DNA of 64,000 bases, taken from contig NZ_CP024985.1 in the NCBI RefSeq assembly GCF_002803845.1, positions 6,211,501 through 6,275,500 on the forward strand, read 5' to 3'. This document shows positions 1 to 8,163 of the stretch, one piece after another; the stretch's first letter is position 1; the number at the start of each line of letters is the position of its first letter. The position numbers were made by a program, and so were the translations under genes. The notes under the pieces were generated by a model. It had not been told where the DNA came from, ran no database searches, and saw only the letters and a program-made list of their open reading frames with translations. The DNA comes from Streptomyces lavendulae subsp. lavendulae. Its GTDB lineage: Bacteria > Actinomycetota > Actinomycetes > Streptomycetales > Streptomycetaceae.

Positions 1-2
1 CC

Positions 3-2813
3 GACGTCGACTTCATCGAGGGCCTCTCCCCGGCCGTCTCGATCGACCAGAAGTCGACCTCGCGCAACCCCCGCTCCACAGTCGGCACCATCACCGAGGT
101 CTACGACTACCTCCGCCTGCTCTTCGCGCGCATCGGCAAGCCGCACTGCCCCGAGTGCCGCCGTCCGATCTCCCGGCAGTCGCCGCAGGCGATCGTCGAC
201 AAGGTCCTCGCCCTCCCCGAGGGCAGCCGTTTCCAGGTGCTGTCGCCGCTGGTGCGCGAGCGCAAGGGCGAGTTCGTCGACCTCTTCGCCGACCTCCAGA
301 CCAAGGGCTACAGCCGGGCGCGGGTGGACGGGGAGACGATCCAGCTCTCCGAGCCGCCGACGCTGAAGAAGCAGGAGAAGCACACCATCGAGGTGGTCAT
401 CGACCGCCTCACCGTCAAGGACAGCGCCAAGCGCCGGCTCACCGACTCCGTCGAGACCGCGCTGGGCCTCTCCGGCGGCATGGTCATCCTGGACTTCGTC
501 GACCTCGCCGAGGACGACCCCGAGCGCGAGCGGATGTACTCCGAACACCTCTACTGCCCCTACGACGACCTCTCCTTCGAGGAGCTGGAGCCCCGCTCCT
601 TCTCCTTCAACTCCCCCTTCGGCGCCTGCCCCGAGTGCACCGGCATCGGCACGCGCATGGAGGTGGACCCGGAGCTGATCGTCCCGGACGAGGACAAGTC
701 CCTGGACGAGGGTGCCGTCTCGCCCTGGTCGCTCGGCCACACCAAGGACTACTTCCAGCGGCTCATCGGCGCGCTCGCGCAGGAGCTGGGCTTCCGTACG
801 GACATCGCGTGGGCCGGGCTGCCGCTGCGCGCCAGGAAGGCCCTGCTGTACGGGCACAAGACGCAGATCGAGGTCCGCTACCGCAACCGGTACGGGCGCG
901 AGCGCGCGTACACCACCGCCTTCGAGGGGGCCGTCCCCTTCGTCAAGCGTCGGCACGCGGAGTCCGAGAGCGACGCCAGCCGGGAGCGCTTCGAGGGCTA
1001 CATGCGCGAGGTGCCCTGCCCGACCTGTGAGGGCACCCGGCTCAAGCCGATCGTCCTCGCGGTGACGGTGATGGAGCGGTCCATCGCCGAGGTCGCCGCC
1101 ATGTCGATCAGCGAATGCGCGGACTTCCTGGGGCGGCTGACCCTCGACGCCCGCGACCGGAAGATCGCCGAGCGGGTCCTCAAGGAGGTCAACGAGCGGC
1201 TCCGCTTCCTCGTCGACGTCGGCCTGGACTACCTGTCGCTGAACCGCGCCGCCGGCACCCTCTCGGGCGGTGAGGCCCAGCGCATCCGCCTCGCGACGCA
1301 GATCGGATCCGGCCTCGTCGGCGTGCTCTACGTACTCGACGAGCCGTCCATCGGCCTGCACCAGCGCGACAACCACCGGCTGATCGAGACGCTGGTGCGG
1401 CTGCGGGACATGGGCAACACCCTGATCGTCGTCGAGCACGACGAGGACACCATCAAGGTGGCCGACTGGGTCGTCGACATCGGTCCCGGCGCCGGAGAAC
1501 ACGGCGGCAAGGTGGTCCACAGCGGTTCCCTCAAGGACCTGCTGAAGAACTCCGAGTCGATGACGGGGCAGTACCTGTCGGGCAAGCGCTCCATCCCGGT
1601 GCCGGACGTCCGCCGTCCGGTGAACGGCGAGCGCAGGCTCACCGTGCACGGCGCCAAGGAGAACAACCTCCAGGACATCGACGTGTCCTTCCCGCTGGGC
1701 GTGCTCACCGCGGTGACGGGCGTATCGGGCTCCGGCAAGTCGACGCTGGTCAACGACATCCTGTACACGCACCTGGCGCGTGAGCTCAACGGCGCCCGGT
1801 CGGTCCCGGGCCGCCACACGCGGGTGGACGGCGACGACCTCGTCGACAAGGTCGTGCACGTGGACCAGTCGCCGATCGGCCGCACCCCGCGGTCCAACCC
1901 GGCGACGTACACGGGCGTCTTCGACCACGTGCGCAAGCTCTTCGCGGAGACCATGGAGGCGAAGGTGCGCGGCTACCTGCCGGGCCGCTTCTCCTTCAAC
2001 GTCAAGGGCGGCCGGTGCGAGAACTGCTCCGGCGACGGCACGATCAAGATCGAGATGAACTTCCTGCCGGACGTCTACGTCCCCTGCGAGGTCTGCCACG
2101 GCGACCGCTACAACCGGGAGACGCTGGAGGTCCACTACAAGGGCAAGTCCATCGCCGAGGTCCTGAACATGCCGATCGAGGAGGCGCTGGACTTCTTCGA
2201 GGCCGTGCCGACGATCGCCCGGCACCTGCGCACGCTGAACGAGGTCGGTCTGGGCTACGTCCGCCTCGGCCAGTCCGCGCCGACCCTGTCGGGTGGCGAG
2301 GCGCAGCGCGTGAAGCTGGCGTCGGAGCTGCAGAAGCGGTCGACGGGCCGGACGGTGTACGTCCTGGACGAGCCGACGACCGGTCTGCACTTCGAGGACA
2401 TCAGCAAGCTCATCAAGGTGCTGTCGGGGCTGGTGGACAAGGGCAACTCGGTGATCGTCATCGAGCACAACCTGGACGTCATCAAGACCGCCGACTGGGT
2501 CGTCGACATGGGCCCGGAGGGCGGCTACGGCGGCGGCCTCGTCGTGGCCGAGGGCACCCCGGAGCAGGTGGCGTCCGTGGGCGCGAGCCACACCGGCAAG
2601 TTCCTGCGGGACATCCTGGGAGCGGACCGGGTCTCGGACGCGGCCGTGCCGCCGGTGCGGACGGCGAAGAAGACGGCAGCCACCGCGAAGAAGACGGCGG
2701 CCCCGGCGAAGAAGACGGCGGCCGCCGGTACGAAGACGGCGGCCGCGAAGAAGGCGGTCTCCGCGAAGAAGGCGGCCCCGGCGAAGAAGGCGACGCGCGC
2801 CCGCAAGGCGTAG
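3..2813 (+). CDS. uvrA: UvrA, excinuclease ABC subunit A (5' truncated)
   Basis: Damage-recognition ATPase of nucleotide excision repair; it works with UvrB and UvrC (uvrC lies 6 kb downstream). The reading frame is open from the left edge, so the N-terminus and first Walker A lie outside the window. Visible are zinc-finger CxxC pairs (CPEC near the start; CENC and CEVC in the second half), two ABC signature stretches (TLSGGEAQR), the second Walker A (GVSGSGKST) and Walker B motifs (LDEPS, LDEPT). All are family hallmarks. After the conserved end comes an unusual tail of about 45 residues made of KKTA/AKK repeats, resembling histone H1-like basic tails and possibly DNA-binding (inference). 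A strong terminator follows. Identification is secure; only the start is missing. Confidence 0.98.
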   Translation, partial: DVDFIEGLSPAVSIDQKSTSRNPRSTVGTITEVYDYLRLLFARIGKPHCPECRRPISRQSPQAIVDKVLALPEGSRFQVLSPLVRERKGEFVDLFADLQTKGYSRARVDGETIQLSEPPTLKKQEKHTIEVVIDRLTVKDSAKRRLTDSVETALGLSGGMVILDFVDLAEDDPERERMYSEHLYCPYDDLSFEELEPRSFSFNSPFGACPECTGIGTRMEVDPELIVPDEDKSLDEGAVSPWSLGHTKDYFQRLIGALAQELGFRTDIAWAGLPLRARKALLYGHKTQIEVRYRNRYGRERAYTTAFEGAVPFVKRRHAESESDASRERFEGYMREVPCPTCEGTRLKPIVLAVTVMERSIAEVAAMSISECADFLGRLTLDARDRKIAERVLKEVNERLRFLVDVGLDYLSLNRAAGTLSGGEAQRIRLATQIGSGLVGVLYVLDEPSIGLHQRDNHRLIETLVRLRDMGNTLIVVEHDEDTIKVADWVVDIGPGAGEHGGKVVHSGSLKDLLKNSESMTGQYLSGKRSIPVPDVRRPVNGERRLTVHGAKENNLQDIDVSFPLGVLTAVTGVSGSGKSTLVNDILYTHLARELNGARSVPGRHTRVDGDDLVDKVVHVDQSPIGRTPRSNPATYTGVFDHVRKLFAETMEAKVRGYLPGRFSFNVKGGRCENCSGDGTIKIEMNFLPDVYVPCEVCHGDRYNRETLEVHYKGKSIAEVLNMPIEEALDFFEAVPTIARHLRTLNEVGLGYVRLGQSAPTLSGGEAQRVKLASELQKRSTGRTVYVLDEPTTGLHFEDISKLIKVLSGLVDKGNSVIVIEHNLDVIKTADWVVDMGPEGGYGGGLVVAEGTPEQVASVGASHTGKFLRDILGADRVSDAAVPPVRTAKKTAATAKKTAAPAKKTAAAGTKTAAAKKAVSAKKAAPAKKATRARKA

Positions 2814-2846
2814 TCCCGCCGGGGGGGGCGACCCCGGAGCGCAGCG

Positions 2847-2888
2847 GCCGGGGCCGGGCCCCCTCCACCGAGGGGGCCCGGCCCCGGC
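2847..2888. terminator. Bidirectional terminator hairpin
   Basis: A perfect 19-bp stem (arms 2847-2865 and 2870-2888) with a 4-nt loop lies between the converging ends of uvrA and the reductase gene. There is no long T run, as is common for GC-rich actinobacterial terminators. Confidence 0.75.
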
Positions 2889-2948
2889 GGCACTTCCGGG
2901 GAGCGGGCCGGGCCTGCCTCGGGGTGGTGCCGGGGTGGCCCGCCGGGG

Positions 2949-3599
2949 TCAGGCGGCGACGCCCAGGGCGTGGTGCTCCGTCGAGGGGTCGGTCAGGGTG
3001 CTCAGCAGGGCGTCCGCCACGTCCGCGCGGGCGATGACCTTGCCGCCCGGCACATTGGCGTCGAGGGCGCGGCGGTAGCGGCCCGTGTGCGGCCGGTCCA
3101 GCAGGCGCGGCGGCCGGACCACGGTCCACCGCAGGCCGCTCGCGCGCAGGGTGTCCTCCATGACCGCGAGGTCCGCGTACAGGTCGCGCAGGGCCCGCCG
3201 CAGCAGCGGGTAGAGCACCGCGCGCAGGAGCAGGCCGTCCCCCGGGGAGTCGGGCCCGAGCGGCGCGGCGCTGACCGCCGACACCCGGGTCACGCCCGCC
3301 CGCTCCATCGCCGGGACGAGCGCCCGCAGGGCCGGCCCGGTGACCGGGTGGTCCCGCGCCTGCCGGTTGCCCGCGGCGCCCAGCGCGCAGACCAACGCGT
3401 CCCGCCCGGTCACGACCGGGACCAGCGCGTCCTGGTCCGTCAGATCGGCGACCACCGCCACCCGGAGCCGCTCGTGCGGCGGCACGTCCAGCCGGGCCGG
3501 GTCGCGGACGACCGCCGTCACCCCGTGGCCCGCCGCGAGGGCCTGGCGGACGACCTCGCGGCCGACGCCGCCCGTGGCTCCGAGCACCGTGAGTTCCAT
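2949..3599 (-). CDS. NAD(P)-binding reductase, NmrA/atypical SDR type
   Basis: A 216-residue single-domain Rossmann protein. The N-terminal glycine motif GATGGVGREVV (residues 7-17) binds the dinucleotide, and a TVVRPPRL segment in the second half is typical of atypical SDR/NmrA-like and anthrone-oxygenase-like NAD(P)H-binding proteins. The substrate cannot be told. The start is ATG, preceded by AGGGGG at about 5-nt spacing. The gene is divergent from a TetR regulator, and two identical-arm palindromes lie in the 67-nt gap, so it is probably the regulated target and may detoxify the inducer (inference). Confidence 0.85.
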   Translation of the reverse strand: MELTVLGATGGVGREVVRQALAAGHGVTAVVRDPARLDVPPHERLRVAVVADLTDQDALVPVVTGRDALVCALGAAGNRQARDHPVTGPALRALVPAMERAGVTRVSAVSAAPLGPDSPGDGLLLRAVLYPLLRRALRDLYADLAVMEDTLRASGLRWTVVRPPRLLDRPHTGRYRRALDANVPGGKVIARADVADALLSTLTDPSTEHHALGVAA

Positions 3600-3624
3600 C
3601 GTGACCCCCTGGCCGAACCATGGT

Positions 3625-3676
3625 GGGTGAGCGTTTACTCACCCCCGTCTCCATTAGGGTGAGTGAATGCTCACCC
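3625..3676. promoter_or_regulatory. Two TetR-type operators in the divergent promoter
   Basis: Two 20-bp palindromes share the same 7-bp arms, GGGTGAG-N6-CTCACCC, at 3625-3644 and 3657-3676. Their centres are 32 bp apart, about three helical turns. The second covers the ATG of the TetR gene at 3667. The layout suggests autoregulation and control of the divergent reductase by the adjacent TetR protein (inference). Confidence 0.8.
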
Positions 3677-4272
3677 CGAAGTCAAGCCGACCCACCCCCG
3701 AGCGGCTCCTGGACGCCGCCGAAACCCTCATGCGCACCATCGGCCTCGCCAACACCACCACCAAGGCGATCGCCCGCGAGGCGGGCTGCTCGGAGGCCGC
3801 GCTCTACAAGCACTACGCCAACAAGGAAGAGCTGTTCGTCCGCGTCCTGATGGAGCGCACCCCCAACGCCGGCCCGCTGATGGCCGCGCTCACCGCGGAG
3901 CCGGGGGAGCGGCCGGTGGAGGAGTCGCTCACCGACATCGCCCGCCGCGCCGCGCTCTTCTACGCCGACGCCATGCCCCTGGCGGCCTCGCTCTTCGCCG
4001 AACCCGTCCTGCTCGGCCGCCACCGCGAGGGCGTCCGGGAGATCGGCGCGGGCCCCCACGTGGTGCTGGACGCCCTGGAGGGGCGGCTGGTCCGGGAACG
4101 GGACGCGGGCCGGCTCCGCGACGGCGCCGACCCGCGCGCCGCCGCGTCCCTGCTGCTCGGCGCCTGCTTCCAGCGGGCCTTCTTCCTGCACTTCTCCGGC
4201 GCCGAAGTGGTCCAGCCGGTCGAGGAGTTCGCCCCCGCGATCGCCCGCACCCTGTGGGCCGCCATCAGCTGA
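3667..4272 (+). CDS. TetR/AcrR family transcriptional regulator
   Basis: A 201-residue one-component repressor. The N-terminal helix-turn-helix runs from about residue 12 to 58 (ERLLDAAETL, then IAREAGCSEAALYKHYANKEELF), the standard TetR DNA-binding fold. The C-terminal ligand/dimer domain has no recognisable ligand signature. The in-frame codon just upstream of ATG 3667 is a stop, which fixes the start or puts it further downstream. The start codon sits inside the second palindrome, so the bound protein would block its own expression. The 3' end overlaps the convergent kinase gene by 8 nt. It likely controls the divergent reductase. Confidence 0.9.
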   Translation: MLTPKSSRPTPERLLDAAETLMRTIGLANTTTKAIAREAGCSEAALYKHYANKEELFVRVLMERTPNAGPLMAALTAEPGERPVEESLTDIARRAALFYADAMPLAASLFAEPVLLGRHREGVREIGAGPHVVLDALEGRLVRERDAGRLRDGADPRAAASLLLGACFQRAFFLHFSGAEVVQPVEEFAPAIARTLWAAIS

Positions 4273-5143
4273 GGCCCAGCTCCGCCGCGTACGGGGGCTC
4301 GGCGCCCGCCCGGGTGCAGGTCAGCGCGGCGGCCCGGGCCGCGAACTCCAGGACGGCCGGCCAGTCCACCGGGCCGGCGGCGCCCGCGAGCCGGTGCAGC
4401 AGGGCCGCGTTGACCGTGTCCCCGGCTCCGATGGTGTCGGCGACGGTGACCGGGCGGGCCGCGGCGCCGTACTCCTCGCCCTCCGCCGTCCACACCGTCA
4501 GCCCCGCCGCGCCCCGGGTCAGCACCACCGCCGAGGGCCCGGCCGCCAGCCAGTCGCCGACCCGGCCGCCCAGCCAGGCGGCATCCTCCTCCGACAGCTT
4601 GAGCACCGAGACGTACGGCAGCCAGCGCAGGAACCGCTCCCGGTAGGCCGCAGGGTCGGCGATCAGCGCCGGGCGGACGTTGGGGTCGAGCAGGGTCAGC
4701 AGCCCGCGCCGCGACTCCCGCCGCAGCAGGGTCTCGTACGCGCTCGCGCCCGGCTCCAGCACCAGCGAGCAGGTCCCGAGCGCGAGGGCCCGTACGCCCG
4801 GCGGCAGCGACGGCGGCAGGGCGAAGAGCCGGTCGGCGGTCCCCTCGGTGTAGAAGCGGTACGCGGCCGAGCCGTCCGGGGCCAGCGAGGGCACGGCCAG
4901 CGTGGTCGGCTCGGGCCCGCGCTGCACGAGCGAGAGGTCCACCCCGGCGGCCCGCAGCCCGGCGAGGATGCCCTCGCCGAAGCCGTCCGCCGACACCCGG
5001 GAACAGAAGGCCGCCTCGGCGCCGAGCCGGCCCAGGGCCAGCGCGGTGTTGTACGGCCCGCCGCCGGGCCGGGGCAGCAGCGCACCCGGCGGCTCCGCGA
5101 CGGGCACCAGGTCGATCAGGGCTTCTCCACCGACGACGATCAC
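4265..5143 (-). CDS. PfkB-family carbohydrate kinase
   Basis: ATP-dependent kinase of the ribokinase/PfkB family, probably acting on fructose or a related sugar; the exact substrate is unresolved. The 292-residue protein begins at a GTG giving VIVVGGEALIDL. The family's first signature (GGGPYNTALALGRLG) follows near residue 28, and the second, with the catalytic aspartate in DTIGAGD, lies near residue 240. The frame is open far upstream, but that extension lacks family similarity, so GTG 5143 was chosen. The gene is divergent from the Rieske gene and convergent, with 8-nt overlap, with the TetR gene. Confidence 0.88.
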   Translation of the reverse strand: MIVVGGEALIDLVPVAEPPGALLPRPGGGPYNTALALGRLGAEAAFCSRVSADGFGEGILAGLRAAGVDLSLVQRGPEPTTLAVPSLAPDGSAAYRFYTEGTADRLFALPPSLPPGVRALALGTCSLVLEPGASAYETLLRRESRRGLLTLLDPNVRPALIADPAAYRERFLRWLPYVSVLKLSEEDAAWLGGRVGDWLAAGPSAVVLTRGAAGLTVWTAEGEEYGAAARPVTVADTIGAGDTVNAALLHRLAGAAGPVDWPAVLEFAARAAALTCTRAGAEPPYAAELGLS

Positions 5144-5225
5144 GCGGGGGAAGGTATCCCATCGGGCGCCGGTATCGTCGGGTGGGCCCGGCCCCGGGCA
5201 CCGAACCTCGCGCCAGGAGAACCGC

Positions 5226-5657
5226 ATGTCCGCGTCGCAGTCCGCCGCCCGCCGTACCGTCCTCAAGGGCGCCGCAGCGCTCGCCGGGGCCGTGGGTGCC
5301 GGGGCGACGCTCTCGGCCTGCTCCACCGCGACCGACAGCGGGGCGGGCGGCCCGGCCGTGCCCAAGGAGCCGGTCGAGCTGGGTCCCGTGGCCGACGTCC
5401 CCGTGGGTGGCTCGAAGCTGTTCCGGGAGCGCAAGGTCGTCGTCAGCTGCCCGGCGGAGGGCCAGTACAAGGCGTTCAGCGCCCAGTGCACGCACGCCGG
5501 CTGCGTCCTGGACAAGATCGTCGAGGGCGAGGGCAACTGCCCCTGCCACGGCAGCCGTTTCGACGTGACCACCGGCAAGGTGCTGCGCGGCCCGGCGAGC
5601 GACCCGCTCCCCGCCGTCCCGGTCAAGGCGGAGAACGGCAAGCTCATCGCCGGCTGA
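5226..5657 (+). CDS. Exported Rieske [2Fe-2S] protein
   Basis: A 143-residue cell-surface electron-transfer protein. The N-terminus has a twin-arginine start (RRTVLKG, residues 9-15), a hydrophobic stretch and a lipobox-like LSAC ending at Cys32, so it looks like a Tat-exported lipoprotein. The Rieske ligands are complete: CTHAGC (Cys88, His90) and CPCHG (Cys105/Cys107, His108), with Cys93 and Cys105 as the likely disulfide pair. The start is ATG 5226 with a CAGGAGA ribosome-binding site; the open frame upstream is non-coding. The partner reductase or oxidase is not nearby, and its role in Streptomyces is unknown. Confidence 0.92.
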   Translation: MSASQSAARRTVLKGAAALAGAVGAGATLSACSTATDSGAGGPAVPKEPVELGPVADVPVGGSKLFRERKVVVSCPAEGQYKAFSAQCTHAGCVLDKIVEGEGNCPCHGSRFDVTTGKVLRGPASDPLPAVPVKAENGKLIAG

Positions 5658-5715
5658 CCCGCCCCCGCCGGGAGCTGCGGGGCGGCTCCGTGTCACCGGG
5701 GTGCGCCCGCCGCGC

Positions 5716-6141
5716 CTAGGCGGAGTTCAGCCGGGAGGCCCACCACGGGGTGCCGGGCGGGGCGGACGGGTCGGGCAGGGTGCGGGCGAGGAAGCGGGCG
5801 TCCAGTGGGGCGAGTACGGCGCGCAGCTCGCGGGCGGCGCGGGGCCGGAGCGCCCGGCAGGCGGCCTCCAGGACGGCCCGTACCGGCGCCCCCGGGAAGG
5901 GATCGCAGCACGGGCAGATCTCGTCCACGGCGTACATGACCCACGGCCCGGGACCGTGGGCGAGGGCGTGCCAGCGGCGCCAGGCCTCGAAGACGGGGCC
6001 GGGCCAGGAGGGCCGGCGTTCGAGCCGGGCGATCTCGGCGGCGGTCCGGCCGGACAGGCCGGGCACCGCCCGCCGCCGGTCCGCCGGACGGGTGTGCGCG
6101 GGCGCGTTCCCCGTGACCCGCGCCGGGTTCCTACGCGGCAT
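5716..6141 (-). CDS. Hypothetical protein with CPCC motif
   Basis: A 141-residue protein that I do not recognise. Codon use (G/C at nearly every third position) and AAAGG before the ATG support real coding. It is Arg/Pro/Ala-rich with several Trp residues. A central EICPCCDPFPG segment (about residues 74-84) is its most distinctive feature and could bind a metal or form a disulfide; no signal peptide or membrane helix is seen. It is transcribed in the same direction as the XRE-like gene upstream, about 96 nt away, and may be co-expressed. Confidence 0.65.
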   Translation of the reverse strand: MPRRNPARVTGNAPAHTRPADRRRAVPGLSGRTAAEIARLERRPSWPGPVFEAWRRWHALAHGPGPWVMYAVDEICPCCDPFPGAPVRAVLEAACRALRPRAARELRAVLAPLDARFLARTLPDPSAPPGTPWWASRLNSA

Positions 6142-6237
6142 GTGCCTTTCGGGTGTCGTTCATGCCGCCATGGTGCCCCGGAACCGGCCCCGGGGGCCTC
6201 CCGTTTTTCCGGAGACGGCCCGGACGGCCCGGACGGG

Positions 6238-7251
6238 CTAGTCCCAGTCCCAGGCGATGCCCAGGATCCCGCGCCGGACGGTCTGTTCCACCAGGTGCAC
6301 GGACCGGTGCCGCCCGCTCGGGGTGAGGTCCGCCAGGCCCGTGCGCGGGGCCTGCGGGCCGGTGCGGGCGAAGCGGCGGCAGCGCACCGGCAGGGCCGCC
6401 TCGTCGAAGCGGACCTGGAGCATGTACTGGCCGCCCGCGTAGCTGAAGCCCCGCACGTACTCGGTGCTGCGCGCGCCCGTGCCGTCCTCGATCCCGTAGC
6501 CGAAGACGTACGTGTCCCCGCACCGCAGCCGGGTGTCGAACAGCAGCTCGGCGACCACCACCCCGGCTTCCGGGTGGTGGCGCACCCGGCCCGTGCGGCA
6601 GTTCTCGTACGCCGTCACCCTCATCCGGGCCGAGTCGCAGCCGGGGTCCCCGTGGTGGACGGCCAGGTAGCGGTCGACGCCGTCGCGGTGGGCCCGGACG
6701 ATCTGCTGCGACTCCCGGTCGCACAGCTCGCCGGCCGGGCCGATGCGGACCCGCTCGTGGTGGCCGACCGAGTGCAGCCCGCCGTCGGCCGGGAGCTCCA
6801 TCGCGTCCAGCAGCTGCTCCACCGCCGCGCCGACGCTCACCAGGGCCCGGTACGAGCGGGCCGCCGGGCGCCCGCCGGCCCCGCCGGCGCGGCCGGTACC
6901 GGTGAGCAGGCGCAGGAGGGCGCCGTCGGGCAGTTCCAGGATCTGCTCCAGGGCGGCGACGGCCCGCAGCGACTCGGGGTGGCGCGGGCGGCGGGCGCCC
7001 TGCTGCCAGTAACTGAGGCTGGTGACACCGACCTTGATGCCGCGCGCCGCGAGCCGGTGCTGCACCCGGTGCAGGGGCAGGCCGCGGACGGCGAGGGCGG
7101 TGCGCAGGGCGAGGTGGAAGGGGCCCTCGCGCAGCAGGCGGCGGAGTTCGGCCATGACGGCCGTGTCCGCCGCGCCGGTACCGCCGGCCGTGCCGCCGCC
7201 CGTACCGCCCGTACCGCCCGTCGTCCATCTCCGGTCGCCGGTCGGTCGCAT
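6238..7251 (-). CDS. XRE-like helix-turn-helix regulator
   Basis: A 337-residue protein. After a Gly/Thr-rich N-terminus, a helix-turn-helix region (about residues 40-100) includes GVTSLSYWQQGARRPRHPESL, the pattern of Streptomyces XRE-type DNA-binding domains. The long C-terminal part is of unknown fold and rich in paired charges. ATG 7251 is chosen because AAGGAG lies 5 nt upstream; a longer start exists but lacks a site. It ends with WDWD. A perfect 12-bp palindrome lies 13 nt upstream of the start, with further repeats beyond it. The gene is divergent from the secreted protease pair, which it may regulate (inference). Confidence 0.75.
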   Translation of the reverse strand: MRPTGDRRWTTGGTGGTGGGTAGGTGAADTAVMAELRRLLREGPFHLALRTALAVRGLPLHRVQHRLAARGIKVGVTSLSYWQQGARRPRHPESLRAVAALEQILELPDGALLRLLTGTGRAGGAGGRPAARSYRALVSVGAAVEQLLDAMELPADGGLHSVGHHERVRIGPAGELCDRESQQIVRAHRDGVDRYLAVHHGDPGCDSARMRVTAYENCRTGRVRHHPEAGVVVAELLFDTRLRCGDTYVFGYGIEDGTGARSTEYVRGFSYAGGQYMLQVRFDEAALPVRCRRFARTGPQAPRTGLADLTPSGRHRSVHLVEQTVRRGILGIAWDWD

Positions 7252-7263
7252 GGCGACTCCTTC

Positions 7264-7373
7264 GTGAACGTTCACACGCGCCGGCGTGGGGACCGGGCGG
7301 GGCCGGGCCGGTGGTTCCGGGGGAGCTGGTGGAACGACAGCAACCGTTCACACCACAGCCCCACCGTTCACAC
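7264..7373. promoter_or_regulatory. GTTCAC-repeat regulatory region
   Basis: It holds a perfect palindrome, GTGAACGTTCAC (7264-7275), and two direct repeats of ACCGTTCACAC (7343-7353 and 7363-7373) spaced exactly 20 bp, two helical turns. All share the CGTTCAC core. It lies between the XRE-like gene and the protease gene, so it is a likely binding array for one regulator. Confidence 0.55.
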
Positions 7374-7504
7374 TGCGATGTCACCGCGTATTGAAGCCTG
7401 TTGACCTGATCGCGACAACTCCCCGATGCTCCTCAGCAGCGTCCGGACGCGCTCCTCCATCCCCCCCACTTCCCACCTCGGGTCCCCACCTCGGGAGGAA
7501 CGCG

Positions 7505-8158
7505 ATGCGCACCGACAGTACCGGGCGGCTCACCCCGGCCGCCCTGCTCGCCGCCCTGCTCCTCGTCCTGTTGCCCCTCGGCGCCGGTACCGCCACCGCC
7601 GCCGGCGCGCGCAGTGCCCCGGCGGCCGCCACCGCCACCGCCACCGCCACCGCCCCGGACACCCCCGGCGCGGCCCTCGCGTACAAGCGCCTGGACATCA
7701 CGATGCAGGCCCAGCAGAAGACCAACTGGTGCTGGGCCGCGAGCGGCAACACCGTCGCCACCTGGTTCGGCCGCAGCTACAGCCAGAACCAGTTCTGCAA
7801 CGCCGCCTTCAACCGCCAGCAGGGCACCGAGTGCCCCAACAACCAGGCCACCCTCGGCAACGTCCAGACCGCCCTGCGCTGGGCCGGCATCAACTCCGGC
7901 AGCTACGTGACCGGCTGGCTCCAGTACTCCACCGTCCAGACCGAGATCAACAACGACCGCCCGGTCGAGACCCGCATCCAGTGGTCGAACGGCGGCGGCC
8001 ACATGCACGTCATCTACGGCTACGACACCGCCGGCAGCTGGGTCTACTGGGGCGACCCCTGGCCCTCCAGCGACCGCTACAACTGGGCCTCGCACGCCTG
8101 GTACGTGGACAACGGCACCTTCTCCTGGACCCACTCCCTCTACCGGATCGGGGCGTGA
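7505..8158 (+). CDS. Secreted papain-like cysteine protease
   Basis: A 217-residue predicted exported protease. Residues 1-33 form a signal peptide (TPAALLAALLLVLLPLG, then Ala-rich). A slippage-prone Ala/Thr run follows at about residues 40-51, encoded by a gccacc repeat. The mature domain shows the C39/papain-superfamily triad: Cys76 in NWCWAAS, His166 or His168 in GGGHMHVIYGY, and Asp184 in YWGDPWP. No propeptide is obvious. ATG 7505 is preceded by GGGAGGAA. The next gene starts 5 nt after the stop, so the two are probably one operon. Substrate unknown. Confidence 0.85.
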   Translation: MRTDSTGRLTPAALLAALLLVLLPLGAGTATAAGARSAPAAATATATATAPDTPGAALAYKRLDITMQAQQKTNWCWAASGNTVATWFGRSYSQNQFCNAAFNRQQGTECPNNQATLGNVQTALRWAGINSGSYVTGWLQYSTVQTEINNDRPVETRIQWSNGGGHMHVIYGYDTAGSWVYWGDPWPSSDRYNWASHAWYVDNGTFSWTHSLYRIGA

Positions 8159-8163
8159 CCGCC

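Noticed and set aside
2482..3654. Minus-strand frame of 390 codons over the reductase gene
   Set aside because: Arg/Pro/Gly-rich shadow, which also runs antisense to the uvrA 3' end; the true reductase in another frame has a clear Rossmann motif.
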